A stretch of 64,000 nucleotides of DNA from Dendrobium chrysotoxum (GCA_019925795.1 CM034305.1:95640433-95704432), one strand, 5' to 3'. Shown: positions 37,341 to 48,199, counted from the stretch's first letter. Notes: a model not told the origin generated them from the letters alone. Numbers and translations: made by a program.

Positions 37341-37689
37341 TTTCTCAGGATTTGGCATGGTTCCTTCCACTACCTTGAACCCATTTCACCATGAAAAGCT
37401 AGTTTGGTTATTTGGAAGATGTTGGGTACACAAATCCCTCTTCGTTTAGACATAGCAACATAAAAAAGCAGAGAGATCATGCTTGTTTAGAAAATTTGCC
37501 CCTCATATACATTAAGTAAATCTTCGTAAACATGTTATACATGATAGTAGATATCTTAATTTTGGTATCCTATACCTTCCCCCTTTTGGAGATTAGGCGC
37601 AATACAATTAGGTTAATTTTGTTTATTCTGTTCACTTATATTCTATATAAAAGAATCTTCCTAACAAACAATTATTTCTCTTGTTCTAG

Positions 37690-40600
37690 TGCTACGCTTC
37701 GGAGCCTCACTTCTTGGCAGATGGTTACTTCAGTGTCCTGGCGGAAGTGTACATGAGATTAGAGATTCCAAAGTGTGAGGTACAGAGGCTTGTTAGCTTG
37801 ATTCTTTATAAGGTGGTTGATCCTTCCAGGCAAATTCGTGATGATGCTCTTCAAATGTTGGAAACACTCTCTGTTCGTGAGTGGGCTGAGGATGATACTG
37901 AGAGTGCCAGTCATTATAGAGCTTCTGTAGTCGGCAACCTTCCTGACTCTTACCAACAGTTTCAATATAAATTATCCGCTAAACTTGCCAAAGACCACCC
38001 AGAACTGAGCGAGCAGCTATGTGAAGAAATCATGCAGCGTCTACTTGATGCTGTGGACATAATTGCACAGCATCAAGTACTTACGTGTATGGCTCCGTGG
38101 ATTGAGAACTTAAATTTCTTGAAACTATGGGAATCTGGGTGGAGTGAGAGATTACTTAAAAGTCTTTATTATGTCACTTGGAAGCATGGGGATCAGTTTC
38201 CTGATGAGATTGAGAAATTATGGAGCACTGTTGCAAGCAATACACGGAATATCATACCAGTTTTGGACTTTTTGGTCACCAAAGGAATTGAAGATTGCGA
38301 TTCAAATCCATCGGCAGAAATTAGTTGGGCTTTCGCCACATATTTCTCAGTTGCCAAACGTGTGAGTTTGTATCTTGCACGCATCTGCCCACAGCAAACC
38401 ATTGATCACTTGGTCTGCGAGTTATCTCAGAGGATGTTAGAGGATAGTGAGGATCTTGTTAGGCCAGGAAAGGTGGACCCTACTGCAAACATTGTTCTGG
38501 AGTTCTCCCAAGGACCAACAATGGCACAGCTTGCAACTGTTGTAGATAGCCAACCTCACATGTCACCTCTGCTTGTTCGAGGATCTCTTGATGGTCATCT
38601 GAAGAATGCTAGCGGGAATTTGAGCTGGAGGACTTCAACTGTGACAGGCCGAAGCATCTCGGGCCCATTAAGCCCAATGCCTCCTGAGGTTAACATTGTT
38701 GCTGCTTCTGCTGGCCGGTCAGGGCAGTTGCTTCCATCATTGATGAATATGTCAGGGCCTTTGATGGGCGTCCGAGGTTCAACGGGAAATCTGAGAAGCC
38801 GTCACGTGTCAAGGGACAGTGGAGACATCTTTATTGATACACCCAACTCTGGTGAAGACATCTTGCACCAAGCAATTGGTGGGTTGCATGGCATTAATGC
38901 TACTGAACTTCAATCAGCCCTGCAGGGACATCAACACTCATTATCACGTGCGGATATAGCATTAATTTTACTTGCTGAAATTGCATATGAGAATGATGAA
39001 GATTTTCGTGAGAACTTGCCCTTACTCTTCCATGTTACATGTGTTTCCATGGATAGCTCAGAGGATATTGTGCTTGAGCATTGCAAGAATTTGCTTGTGA
39101 ATTTGCTTTACTCCCTTGCTGGTCGGCATTTGGAGCTATATGGAACTGCAAACAGTGAAGGAGAAAATAAGCATAAAGTAGAAAGCCTTATAAAGTATAT
39201 TCAGTCTAAGCGTGGTTGTTTAATGTGGGAGAATGAAGATTCAACGCCTGCTCATATAGAACTACCTAGTGCTGCACTGCTATCTGCACTCGTACTGGAC
39301 ATGGTTGATGCCATATTTTTCCAAGGAGACCTTCGTGAGACTTGGGGTATCGAGGCACTCAAATGGGCAGTGGAGTGCACTTCTAGGCACCTTGCTTGTC
39401 GTTCCCACCAAATATATCGAGCTCTTAGGCCTAGCGTGAAAAGTGATAATTGCGTGTTGTTACTCCGATGCCTTCACAGGTGCTTGGGAAATCCTGTACC
39501 GCCTGTTTTAGGCTTTGCTATGGAGATTCTCCTAACATTACAAGTGATGGTTGAGAATATGGAGCCCGAGAAGGTTATCCTATATCCACAGCTTTTTTGG
39601 GGGTGTGTTGCTATGATGCATACAGACTTTATACATGTGTACTGTCAGGTGCTAGAGTTGTTTTCCCGTGTGATTGATCGTCTGTCATTACATGATCGAA
39701 CAACTGAGAATGTGTTGTTATCAAGTGTGCCACGAGATGAGTTTGACACCTATGGTCCTAATGGTGCAGAGCTTCAAAGGGAAGAATCACGCCCTGGTCC
39801 AGAGTCATTGCCATCTGGTGGGAAGGTGCCAACATTTGAAGGAGTGCAACCATTAGTCCTTAAAGGACTCATGTCCACCATTAGCCATGGATCTGCAATC
39901 GAGGTGCTATCAAAAATAACCATCCCTAGCTGTGATTCAATATTTGGGAGCCCAGAGACACGTCTATTAATGCACATCACAGGTTTGTTGCCTTGGTTAG
40001 GGTTGCAGCTGAACAAGGACTTGCCTCTTGTTGGATCAGCATCACCCCTCCAACATCAGTACCAAAAGGCATGTTTGGTTGCTTCAAACATTTCATACTG
40101 GTGCCACAAGAAGTCTTTGTATGACCTCGCAGAGGTCTTCTTAGCTTATTCGCAAGGTGAGATAACTTCAACTGAAGGTCTCTTCACACGTGCATCACCA
40201 GCCATTTGCGCTGAATGGTTTCCAAAACACTCCTCATTAGCATTTGGACATCTACTAAGACTTCTTGAGCGAGGGCCAGTTGACTACCAGCGCGTGATAC
40301 TCCTACTGCTCAAAGCTCTCCTCCATCAAACCCCAGTCGATGCAGCTCAGAGCCCTCATGTCTATGGCATTGTATCACAATTAGTGGAAAGTAACTTAAG
40401 CCGGGAGGCATTAAGTGTGCTAGAAGCACTTTTGCAAAGTTGCAGCACCTTAGCAGGCGATCATGTTGACGAACTTGGTTCAACTGAGAATGGTTATGGA
40501 TTAAGTGACAAATCTTTGCAAAGTATACTAGCGCCCCAAAGTTCATTCAAGGCTAAGAGTGGGCAACTGCAGTACGTCGCCGGGTCTGGGTTTGGGGTGG

Positions 40601-40764
40601 GGTCTACAACTCATGCTACTGCTGATGGTGGACAGTCACAGAGGGAGATATCCCTTCAGAATACTCGCATGATACTTGGTCGTGTTCTTGATACCTGCGC
40701 CCTCGGTCGGAAGAGGGACTACAAGCGACTTGTGCCATTTGTGGCCAACATTGGAAACTCATGA
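37690..40764 (+). CDS. FRY: Furry/MOR2-PAG1-type cell morphogenesis protein, C-terminal exon with stop
   Basis: One exon of 1024 codons plus stop, unbroken. It begins CYASEPHFLADGYFS after an acceptor at 37689 and ends RKRDYKRLVPFVANIGNS. The first part (to about residue 280) continues the central helical repeat region, with RQIRDDALQMLETLSVREW and HQVLTCMAPWIENLNF. Residues about 290-395 are a Ser/Gly/Pro-rich linker (HMSPLLVRGSLDG, SGPLSPMPPE, SRHVSRDSGD), probably disordered. The rest is the C-terminal family domain, including LILLAEIAYENDEDFRE and GVQPLVLKGLMS. The protein would be a large cytoplasmic scaffold, in other kingdoms acting with NDR/LATS-type kinases. The end of the protein is as expected for full-length plant homologues, so the 3' end of the gene is complete. 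Confidence 0.95.
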   Translation, partial: CYASEPHFLADGYFSVLAEVYMRLEIPKCEVQRLVSLILYKVVDPSRQIRDDALQMLETLSVREWAEDDTESASHYRASVVGNLPDSYQQFQYKLSAKLAKDHPELSEQLCEEIMQRLLDAVDIIAQHQVLTCMAPWIENLNFLKLWESGWSERLLKSLYYVTWKHGDQFPDEIEKLWSTVASNTRNIIPVLDFLVTKGIEDCDSNPSAEISWAFATYFSVAKRVSLYLARICPQQTIDHLVCELSQRMLEDSEDLVRPGKVDPTANIVLEFSQGPTMAQLATVVDSQPHMSPLLVRGSLDGHLKNASGNLSWRTSTVTGRSISGPLSPMPPEVNIVAASAGRSGQLLPSLMNMSGPLMGVRGSTGNLRSRHVSRDSGDIFIDTPNSGEDILHQAIGGLHGINATELQSALQGHQHSLSRADIALILLAEIAYENDEDFRENLPLLFHVTCVSMDSSEDIVLEHCKNLLVNLLYSLAGRHLELYGTANSEGENKHKVESLIKYIQSKRGCLMWENEDSTPAHIELPSAALLSALVLDMVDAIFFQGDLRETWGIEALKWAVECTSRHLACRSHQIYRALRPSVKSDNCVLLLRCLHRCLGNPVPPVLGFAMEILLTLQVMVENMEPEKVILYPQLFWGCVAMMHTDFIHVYCQVLELFSRVIDRLSLHDRTTENVLLSSVPRDEFDTYGPNGAELQREESRPGPESLPSGGKVPTFEGVQPLVLKGLMSTISHGSAIEVLSKITIPSCDSIFGSPETRLLMHITGLLPWLGLQLNKDLPLVGSASPLQHQYQKACLVASNISYWCHKKSLYDLAEVFLAYSQGEITSTEGLFTRASPAICAEWFPKHSSLAFGHLLRLLERGPVDYQRVILLLLKALLHQTPVDAAQSPHVYGIVSQLVESNLSREALSVLEALLQSCSTLAGDHVDELGSTENGYGLSDKSLQSILAPQSSFKAKSGQLQYVAGSGFGVGSTTHATADGGQSQREISLQNTRMILGRVLDTCALGRKRDYKRLVPFVANIGNS

Positions 40765-41330
40765 TTTCATGGATTTGTTGGATTTTTTTGGGGACCATGC
40801 TGTCTAAGCGTTAGTTGGCTGGGATTCTTGTTGGACATGCGGCTGAAGTCAGAAGCTTCTTTTGGCTCCCATCTCGTGTGAAACAGTATTCTGTGATAGC
40901 TGCTTCCTCACAGTGCAACGTGAGCTCATGCTGATTCACAGAAGCTTATGAGAGAGTTGCTTGGTGAGATATCCATATTTGTATATACTAAGAATATATT
41001 CAACTTCTCTAATGGAAATAAGTTGCCAGCATTCTATTTTGTAATTATGTAAATGACAGGATTAGCTTGTAAAGTTGTTTAAGAAACTCACAGACGGCTG
41101 GTAAAATTATCCATCCCGCTTGCTAAAGATCTCTCCTTTCAATCACTTTATCTGCACTACTGTAAAACTATTTGATGATGTCAGGGATCAGTTTCTTGAA
41201 GGAAGAATGGATGTAATGCTTTAGTTGTCATATTATTCTCAGTGGGTTCTTTCTAAAGCTGGTTTGATTACCTGTACTGGTTGATTTTAGGGCTTCGGGT
41301 GTAGAGCAGGTAAAGAAATAAAAAAAGAGG
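40765..41330 (+). other. Probable 3' UTR and downstream of the Furry-type gene
   Basis: Non-coding and AT-rich. A possible AATAAA lies near 41317; nothing decides the cleavage site. A short AT microsatellite lies at 41346-41363. Confidence 0.4.
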
Positions 41331-41571
41331 ATTTATTCATAAAAGATATATATATATATATATGAGTTCGAATTCGAGTAAATCTAATAGGGCACAATGA
41401 TATACTCTACTGAATGCGTATATAGTGAGGCTAATGGGAATTATTTGATTGGCTGATTTTGACCAAAGTAATATTGCCTTAAGAACTTTTACATCCCACA
41501 AAGACTTAACTAGTAAAAGTTTGTAGTCAATTGGTTATTTGAAACTGGCATAATAGTCCTATACTGGATAA

Positions 41572-41730
41572 ATTATTACGTGGGAAGATCGGACGCAGAG
41601 AATCGTCCGGTTTATCTCTGTGAACAGTAAAAACGCAGCAAATTACGCTTTTATAACTCACCACTGTGTCTTTACTGTTCATAAAAACAAATCCGAACAA
41701 TTTTCTATATCCTATCTCCGCATGTAATAA
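41572..41730. mobile_element. Foldback MITE between the two genes
   Basis: About 159 bp with inverted repeats of nearly 60 bp. The left arm runs from ATTATTAC (41572) to GAACAGTAAA (41631). The right arm runs from TTTACTGTTC (41671) to GTAATAAT (41730). Pairing is about 75-80% by eye along the whole arm. Family and target duplication are not determined. Confidence 0.6.
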
Positions 41731-42608
41731 TCTCTCCCTATTTTGAAGTTTAAACTAAAGTAAAATTTTGAAAATTCACAAAATTAGGAACCATATTAAA
41801 TTTAATATAATTTAAAAGGAAACCAAAATAAAATCAAGGTCTTAGTTTTTTTTTTTAAAACAATTCGTTTTATGCCCTATACTGAAGTTCAAGTTTTCAC
41901 GAGCAGCCTTATCTTTTGAGCTAATCATTTAATAAAAATAAGCCTATTCGGACTAGAATCTGTTCCAACGCAATTCAGAAAATTTCCACCGCAACAACAG
42001 CTGCTTGAACTGAACGCCACAGCTCCTCCAAATGACCTCAGAAGTGGTCTCATGCTTTTTCCAGACTTCTACTGCCAACAAACTTAGACCCACAAAGAAT
42101 TTAGTTTTATCATTAAGGGTGAAAAACTATTCAAAGGTGCTGATTTTACATTTTTGATTGGAGGGAGAAACCAAAGAATATGCAACATCAAAGTCTCTCA
42201 AGCTATGTCCTACATAAATATTTGATCAAATTATCTAATCAGCATCTTCTTCATAATGATTAGCCTCGGAAAAACTATTTGGGATTAGCTTATTATGAAT
42301 CTTTAATGAAGTGATACAGTAAAAAAAGCTAGCCAAAAATGTCATCATCCTACTTATTTATAGAACAATGCAATATTATAATCATCTCTACAAGAACTGA
42401 ATATCTAATCACATGAGCCGATCACAAAAAACCTGAGGATAAAGGAGATCACATACCATTGTTCTTATGCTTGCTAGCCGTAACAGTGATGCAAACTCCA
42501 TAAATCGCTTGATCTTGCTGTGCTAGACACAGCCATAATATAACACCCAACCAGAAACAATTACTGATATTCTCGAGCCGCTTTCGCCGGAGAACATAAA
42601 TACCCAAT
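41731..42608. other. Intergenic spacer / CCX 3' region
   Basis: Separates the two convergent genes. No reading frame of note. On the - strand it would include the 3' UTR of the exchanger. Confidence 0.45.
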
Positions 42609-43370
42609 TCATCTGGAAAGAACTGCGATTGACAGGCTCAAAGCAGTGAATGTGCAGTAGAGCCCCATAAGGGAATAGCCCCAGAACCTAGGGACCCGAA
42701 ACCTGAACCAGGTCACAACTAAAAGGGAGCTCATGAGGCTTAGTAGAAGGAACACAAATGCAACCACAATGCTGACATGGAACTGGAGCTTGTAAGCCTC
42801 AGGGTACAAATTTGCAGTCTCCATCACAAGTGCCGAGCCGAGCCCCACAAGCATGTTGAACATGGGACCTACAAAGCATCCGGCAATGGCAGTTGCCGGG
42901 TGCCCAGCCCGTGCCAGTGCTACATCAGCAACAAGATCACCAACTGAATTTCCCCATGCCAGCACTGTCAAACCAAGGATTGCAGGTGGAAGGTCCATGA
43001 TTGTACCTATTGCTGATAAACAGTTCAACAGTTCTCCTGCCATTGTTGAGATCCAGACAACACTCATCACAAATGCAACAATTGCTGTAGCTGTCCTTTC
43101 GGTTTCTGGAGGTTCATTCTCAAGAATGAAGTGGGCGATTGCAAGGCAGATGCTAATGAAGAGAACAATGGACCAGAGAGGAAAATTATAGTGAGGAATG
43201 ATGAACACAAGCCGCCTGTCCATTGTGATGAAGGAGCTAAAATAATAAAGAAGTACAGTGGGGCACAAGGCTATGTTGGCAGCGGCTTGAAATCTGCTCC
43301 ATTCTCCTGATGGTGATGGTATGGTAAGCTTTAAAAGAGTTGTGGCAGGAACTTCCCACAGTCGAGTGAT
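42609..43370 (-). CDS. CCX: Cation/calcium exchanger (CCX type), C-terminal exon
   Basis: 253 codons plus stop (TGA at 42609-42611), unbroken. The translation begins ITRLWEVPATTLLKLTIPSPS and ends SIAVLSR. The start of the exon is an acceptor (TTTCCACCAG), not an ATG. LTIPSPSGEWSRFQ marks the end of the cytoplasmic loop, and about five or six hydrophobic segments follow. The second alpha repeat of CaCA-superfamily exchangers is present (LAWGNSVGDLVADVALARAG, about residues 138-157), with the GNSxGD motif of plant CCX proteins; GPMFNMLVGLG follows. Such proteins exchange Ca2+, Na+, K+ or Mn2+ across endomembranes. The first alpha repeat is absent from the window. Either a very long intron leads to exons right of 64000, or this is a partial gene. 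I favour CCX over CAX or NCX by the motif; the exact paralogue is uncertain. Confidence 0.85.
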   Translation of the reverse strand: MTRLWEVPATTLLKLTIPSPSGEWSRFQAAANIALCPTVLLYYFSSFITMDRRLVFIIPHYNFPLWSIVLFISICLAIAHFILENEPPETERTATAIVAFVMSVVWISTMAGELLNCLSAIGTIMDLPPAILGLTVLAWGNSVGDLVADVALARAGHPATAIAGCFVGPMFNMLVGLGSALVMETANLYPEAYKLQFHVSIVVAFVFLLLSLMSSLLVVTWFRFRVPRFWGYSLMGLYCTFTALSLSIAVLSR

Positions 43371-43850
43371 CTGGTGGAAAGTAAAGACGATTTTAGAAGA
43401 ACTTCTGAAGCAAATTCAATTATGAGAACTATTTCAAGGCTGCATTTAACATTTTTATGTTAGCATTAAAACAAAGGCCGAACAATATACAACGAGGATT
43501 TATAAGATACGATTCAATGTGCAGAAAAACTTCAAGGACATGATGATTGAGCATCTAAGTGAGGAAGCAATTGAGGACAAGGTAATAAAAAGATGATACC
43601 TCATTCAACTGAAGAACAGGCTATCAAGGTGACAATTAGAATGACAAAATCATGATTCCATAATTTCATATGAAAGAACCAGATGCTACTTTTGGAATTT
43701 GAATCATCACGAGGAATTAGTGAAAATAAGCTTTTAAAAAAAAAAAAAGCTTCAGCTAGACTCCAAGGTTTTCTTCTCCACTTGGTTAAAATTTCTCAGA
43801 GTTTTTATTGCTGGAAGAGGAACTATTGATTGTATAGTTGTTGCACATGA
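43371..43850 (-). other. Putative CCX intron, proximal part
   Basis: Follows the splice acceptor of the exchanger exon (on the - strand). No further exon recognised. Confidence 0.45.
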
Positions 43851-43889
43851 ATTGAATCATTCTACTATCAAGCAAAAAAAAGGAATTTT

Positions 43890-44625
43890 ATCTTATAAAA
43901 TAAAGATTTTGAAAATAATTTCGTGTAGGACTTTCTTCATAATACAATTCCGGGTCATTTCTTTCCTCCTATATTTATCTCTCGGATCATCAATTCTCTC
44001 TTATGGAACTTCTCAGAACATTATTCTCAGAACATTGTTGACAGAGATCAAAGCAAACAATTTAAAATCTCCAAGGGCCTTAGACAAAGGACCCCCTCTT
44101 TTCTTCTCTTTATTATTATTGATGATATCTTACATAAAATGCTACATAATAGGATTGATGGTTGTTATTTTAAAAATGGGGAGCCACTTATTAATAGTTT
44201 CCAATTCACGGATGAGTTTTTGTAATTTTGTGGTGCTTCCTTATAAAGCAAATATTCTCGAGAATATTTTGATCATCTTTGAAAAAGTTTCTAGCCTCAA
44301 AATAATTTCTCCAAATCCTCCTTGATTTACCTTCATAAGCAACTTGGTATGGGTACCCTTCTGCCAACATTTTGAGTTATTCCCTTGAATCTTCTCCTTT
44401 CAAGAACTCATCCCTTTGTGATAAAAATCATTCAACATCCTTTTTGGAATACTCTCTTTGGCAATATTCATTCAAAGCCCTATTCCTATAAAGGTAACTT
44501 TTTTCCAGATATGGTAGAATTGTGTTCATTAATTATTTGCTCTCTTATATTTCCTAAAAAGGTACCTATTTTTGAATTCCTTATTGGGCTATCCAAAGGA
44601 TAGGTGATATTAAAACGGTAATGTT
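43890..44625 (+). pseudogene. L1-type LINE reverse transcriptase remnant
   Basis: The translation keeps the order of plant L1 reverse transcriptases: KSPRALDKGPPL (from SPRGLRQGDPL), then in a second frame RIDGCYFKNGEPLINSFQFT with the catalytic region altered to FTDE, then ILIIFEKVSSLKI. Later frames give VFLIGLSKG-type text at 44570-44605. Several frameshifts and stops are present. The 3' half appears to continue at 52752 with a similar 45-bp text at the junction. It is antisense to the CCX gene. Confidence 0.75.
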
Positions 44626-44629
44626 ATTA

Positions 44630-45550
44630 GTTCTGTGTTTATTAGTTATGTGCCCACTTATATTTCTCTATATACTTCTCTTTCTTTTTGATGTGAAACT
44701 TATAGGAGTTACTTGAGAAATTAAAATTAGTAATTGATCAAAACGTGTCAATATAAAATTATTGCTTGCAATAAAGATAGATTTCGGAATTCAAAATATT
44801 TAACTTGTTTAGGTAAAGAAGTGCTCCTGAGATTAACCAAACAATTCAATCAAAAATCCAAAGACAATAGTAAATGTTATATGCTCATAACAAAATCCAA
44901 CACTTAATAACAAGAAGTTCACCTTGAGCATCTTCTCACTCTTTCACTCTTAGGCTTTAGCGGAGAAAGACGAAACATACGAGGAAGGAGATTACCACTA
45001 GGAAGATGGAGCTGAAGATACTCAATATAAGGGTTTAACGAAGAGAGGCTTTCAGCATACTGAACGATGCCACTAAGATGGTAGCGACACCAATGGCCTT
45101 GATCCAAGAGAAGGTGGTCGGCGGTGGAGGAGTGTATCGTCCGGTGATTTGCCAAGGTTCAGATGGTAGTTGTTCTTCGATAACGTCCGCCAACGTGTAC
45201 AGAATGCACTAGACGTACTCTTCCACGGTGAAGTCGAAACCAAATCCCAGATCAAAGAACGGCTATTGTAGAATGTCTATTTGTCTATACTCGTCATGAT
45301 CAACTTCGGGATCCGCCATCTATGGACAAGCTCTCTTCGCTTCGGGGAGACGAAGGTGTCGGCGGTTTGTGAGTAGAGAGGGAGGAGAGGGGCGGGTGGG
45401 GGTCTCGGGTAGGAGGAGATGGAGAGAGGGGGCGGCTAGGTTTAGGTTTAGGTTTGGGTTAGGAAGAATACTTAGAAATCTGAAATTAATTTTAGATTAA
45501 GTGGAATTGGAGGGAAAGAATTTTGAATTTAATTTCAAATTCGAATGAAA
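44630..45550 (-). repeat. Family Y copy 2, left part
   Basis: On the - strand, 45319 downwards reads MADPEVDHDEYRQIDIL, stop, FGFDFTVEEYV, stop, ILYTLADVIEEQLPSEPWQI. This aligns with a frame of copy 1 near 27475-27660 (FVFDKQGLVDIHW, then DFENDHTIHEYVDRI, then SLATSI). A TTTAGG-rich stretch (45437-45458) and an AATTTGAATTTAAT-type stretch follow, as in copy 3. The Y element is interrupted by X at about 45555 and resumes at about 51776. Two in-frame stops make the frame inactive here. Confidence 0.55.
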
Positions 45551-45554
45551 AGAA

Positions 45555-47090
45555 TTGAGGTGGTGTTGACCTCAATGCTAATGTCGGGGTCGAGTCGACC
45601 GCGCAAGGCGAATTACAAAAGCAAAAGAGCGTGAAATCACGCATAATTTACCCGACGTGTGTCGACCCAAAACCCAAAATCGCCGAAATGGCCTCCGTTC
45701 GCGAAACGGACAGCGCCGATGCGTCCGGAGCAACAGAAATAGCTAAAATTGACACCCATATTGATTGGGGCCACCGATAGGCAAAAATTTTAAATTTTGC
45801 ACGCAAATCGAGGCGACAACGTATGCGGGTGATAACGTGGCGACCGACTCGACGCCCAATTTAAAATTTTTTATTTTATTTTATGACATTTAATTTTTTT
45901 TTTTTAATTTAAAGAGAGGGAGAGAAAGAGAGATTAAAAAAAAAGATTTTTTTTTAAATTCCTAAACTACCCTCACTTAAACCTCACATAACACTCATCT
46001 CACTTAAACCCCTCATCCCAACCGACCCCTCACTCATCTCACGACTCCCTCTCACGCAAGAAGGCCGCCCCCCCCCCCCTCCCCCTTTCGGCTCTCCCTC
46101 TAGTGCGACGCCAACCCGCCGGCCGGCCAAGCTCCCTCCTCCCTCTTCTCTCAAAGCTCAAGGTAATCTCTTCTCCTTCTCTACTTCATCTTCTCCATTC
46201 CTTCTTCTTCTTCTTTTTCCTTCCCTCTTCTTCCCCTTCTCCATTTTTCTTCCTCACTCTTCTTCCCTCCATTTTCCCCCTCATTTCCTTCCATTTTCCT
46301 CCTCTCCTCTCTTCTGCTTCCTCTCCTTCATCTTCTTCTTCTTCTTCCAACCTCTCTTTCTCAAAACATACCCTAACCCTAAACCCTAATTCTTCCATAT
46401 ATCCACATCCATCCCATAAACCACCCACCACCCTTCACAAAAAATATTCCTACACACATCCTACACATTTCCTATCAAAATCTCCATCATCCCCCACTTT
46501 CTCTCTCTAACCTAGATAGAGAAAATTTTCTCTCTAGAATGAGAAAGAAATTTCTTCATGTATGACTCCATTTCCATCCCAAGCATCTCTCCTCTCCACC
46601 ATGCCTCCAAATTTCCTTCCTAGAGAGAAAAAAATTATCCCTTCTCTTTCTCTCTCTAAAAATTAGAGAAAGAGGAATTTTCTCTCTCTAACCTCACTCC
46701 CCCACCCTCCTAAGCATCCTAAGCCTTCCCCACCAATACCCTTTCGTTCCTTCTCTTTCTCTCTCTAGAAAGAGAACTCACCCTCTCTTTCTCTCTATAA
46801 ATTGGAGAGAGAGAGAGATTTTCTCTCTCTAACCTCACTCCCCCAATCTCCTACGCTAAGCCTCTTCCACCGAAAAGCCCTCTTTCCCTCTCTTTCTCTC
46901 TTTAGAAAGAGAGCTCACTCTTTCTTTCTCTCTCTAAAATTGGAGAGAGATTTTCCCTCTCTAGCCTTTATTTTTAAAAAAAATATTTATTTGATTATAT
47001 GGCATAAATGATAAAAAATATTGAATTGTACATCGCAGGTCTTCCCTTCGTCGCCACCATTCATCGTCGTCGTCTCGATCGCTGCGCATA
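45555..47090 (-). repeat. Family X reversed copy 2, C segment
   Basis: Starts with GC-rich text containing CACCGATAGG- and AAATCGCCGAAATGGCC-type phrases, shared with 55150-55330. It continues with a pyrimidine-rich block (45960-46960) built of TCTCTCTCTAAAATT-like units. It ends with CGTCGCCACCATTCATCG, the reverse of GATGGCGACGAGG near 33830. The long frames on both strands come from pyrimidine bias. Confidence 0.6.
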
Positions 47091-47135
47091 AGGTATAAAC
47101 CCGATATTAGCATTTTAAATTTCAATGCATGAAAT

Positions 47136-47520
47136 AAGTACCCGTGACTGTTTTTCTTAGCAGGCGGGAAAATTCGTACGCATGAAATATAAGTACCCAT
47201 GACTGTTTTTTTAAGCAGGCGGGGAAATTCGTATGCATGAAATATAAGTACCCGTGACTGCTTTTCTTAGCAGGCGGGGAAATTCGTATACATGAAATAT
47301 AAGTACTCGTGACTGTTTTTTTTAGCAGGCAGAGAAATTTGTATGAAAAGAAAATTAAATACCCGTGACTGCTTTTCTTAGCAGGCGAGAAAATGTGTTT
47401 TAAATAAATGCTTGAAGACCCCGTGACAGCTTCTCTTAGCGAGCGGGGAATGAGACTACAGCCGCGGTGTCACTTGACACCTACCGTGATTGCCTTTCTT
47501 GGCAGGCGGGAAGGCTTTAT
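47136..47520. repeat. Tandem repeat of about 55 bp, seven units
   Basis: Units start at 47136, 47191, 47246, 47301, about 47357, 47414 and about 47479. The first three are exactly 55 bp. Each contains AAGTACCCGTGACTG, TTCTTAGCAGGCGGG and AATTCGTA...CATGAAATAT; later units are more diverged. It lies in the B segment of reversed X. A decayed relative is at 56270-56480. Confidence 0.85.
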
Positions 47521-48150
47521 ACTTCTGATGCAGCCCCCTACGCGGGGACAACGCCAGAGTGCTGCCGAAAATTTCAACAAAATCCAAGACTTGAAAAATT
47601 TCAAAGAAATTAAAATCCACCTAAAATTTTAAGTCAACAAAAAATAAAATACACGACACCCTAGGCTCTCGACACTGAAAATTAAAGATGAATGAAATCA
47701 AATTTTAACCGAATACAACTTATGCTAAACTCGTAGGAGAATTAGTAGTTCACCAAGTGGGAACCAAATTTCCTTCCTCCTAGCTCTTGACTTGCGCACA
47801 CTTAAGCTCCCTAGCAACACTATCCACCAAAACTCCTTGTAGAGATGAAAGGTGAAGAAAATGAGTTGAGCCCCCCTCCTATTTATAATACGAAATTCAG
47901 ATTATTTGCAGGCCCCACCACTTAGATTCTTTTGCTAAAGAACGGGGAAGGTACACCTGTGGGCCCTACCAGCTTAGGATCCCCTTGTTAGAAAACAAAG
48001 AAGGTACACCCGCGGGCCCCATGAGCCTAGGATCCTAAGATGCTATTTTGAGGCTCTGGCCTTGGATTCCTAGAGTATTCATTAGCAGGTGAAATACGAG
48101 CGTAAATACACCTGAATACGGATGGTAATTATCTTAAAAAGAGGAAAAGT
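47521..48150. repeat. B-segment end and probable inserted fragment
   Basis: GTGCTGCCGAAAATTTC and AAGACTTGAAA (47560-47600) mark the end of B. The next 500 bp (GGTACACC and GGGCCC phrases) have no match in forward X copies and may be a small insertion, perhaps a family Y end. Not resolved. Confidence 0.35.
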
Positions 48151-48199
48151 AAAAGTAAAAAAATTATTTACTTTTTCAACAAAAATACATTTACATTAA

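Larger units (their letters stand above)
21055..37689 (+). other. Giant intron 3 (16.6 kb) of the Furry-type gene
   Basis: Bounded by GT at 21055 and TTGTTCTAG at 37689. The exons on each side join in phase with no missing residues compared with the family. The intron is filled by family X copies (both orientations), one family Y element and an RTE LINE remnant. No host exon was found within it. Confidence 0.85.

Noticed and set aside
43852..44325. 157-codon plus-strand frame as a host gene
   Set aside because: The translation matches a frameshifted L1 reverse transcriptase, so it is annotated as a LINE remnant.
46366..46390. Telomere-like CCCTAAA units (also near 45437 and 62050)
   Set aside because: Only two to three imperfect units in each place, within C-rich or G-rich element ends; too short to suggest an interstitial telomere.
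46103..46510. 135-codon frame, Phe/Pro/Ser-rich
   Set aside because: A direct product of a CTTCTTCTTC-rich tract; the opposite strand is open too (Glu/Lys/Arg-rich). No domain.
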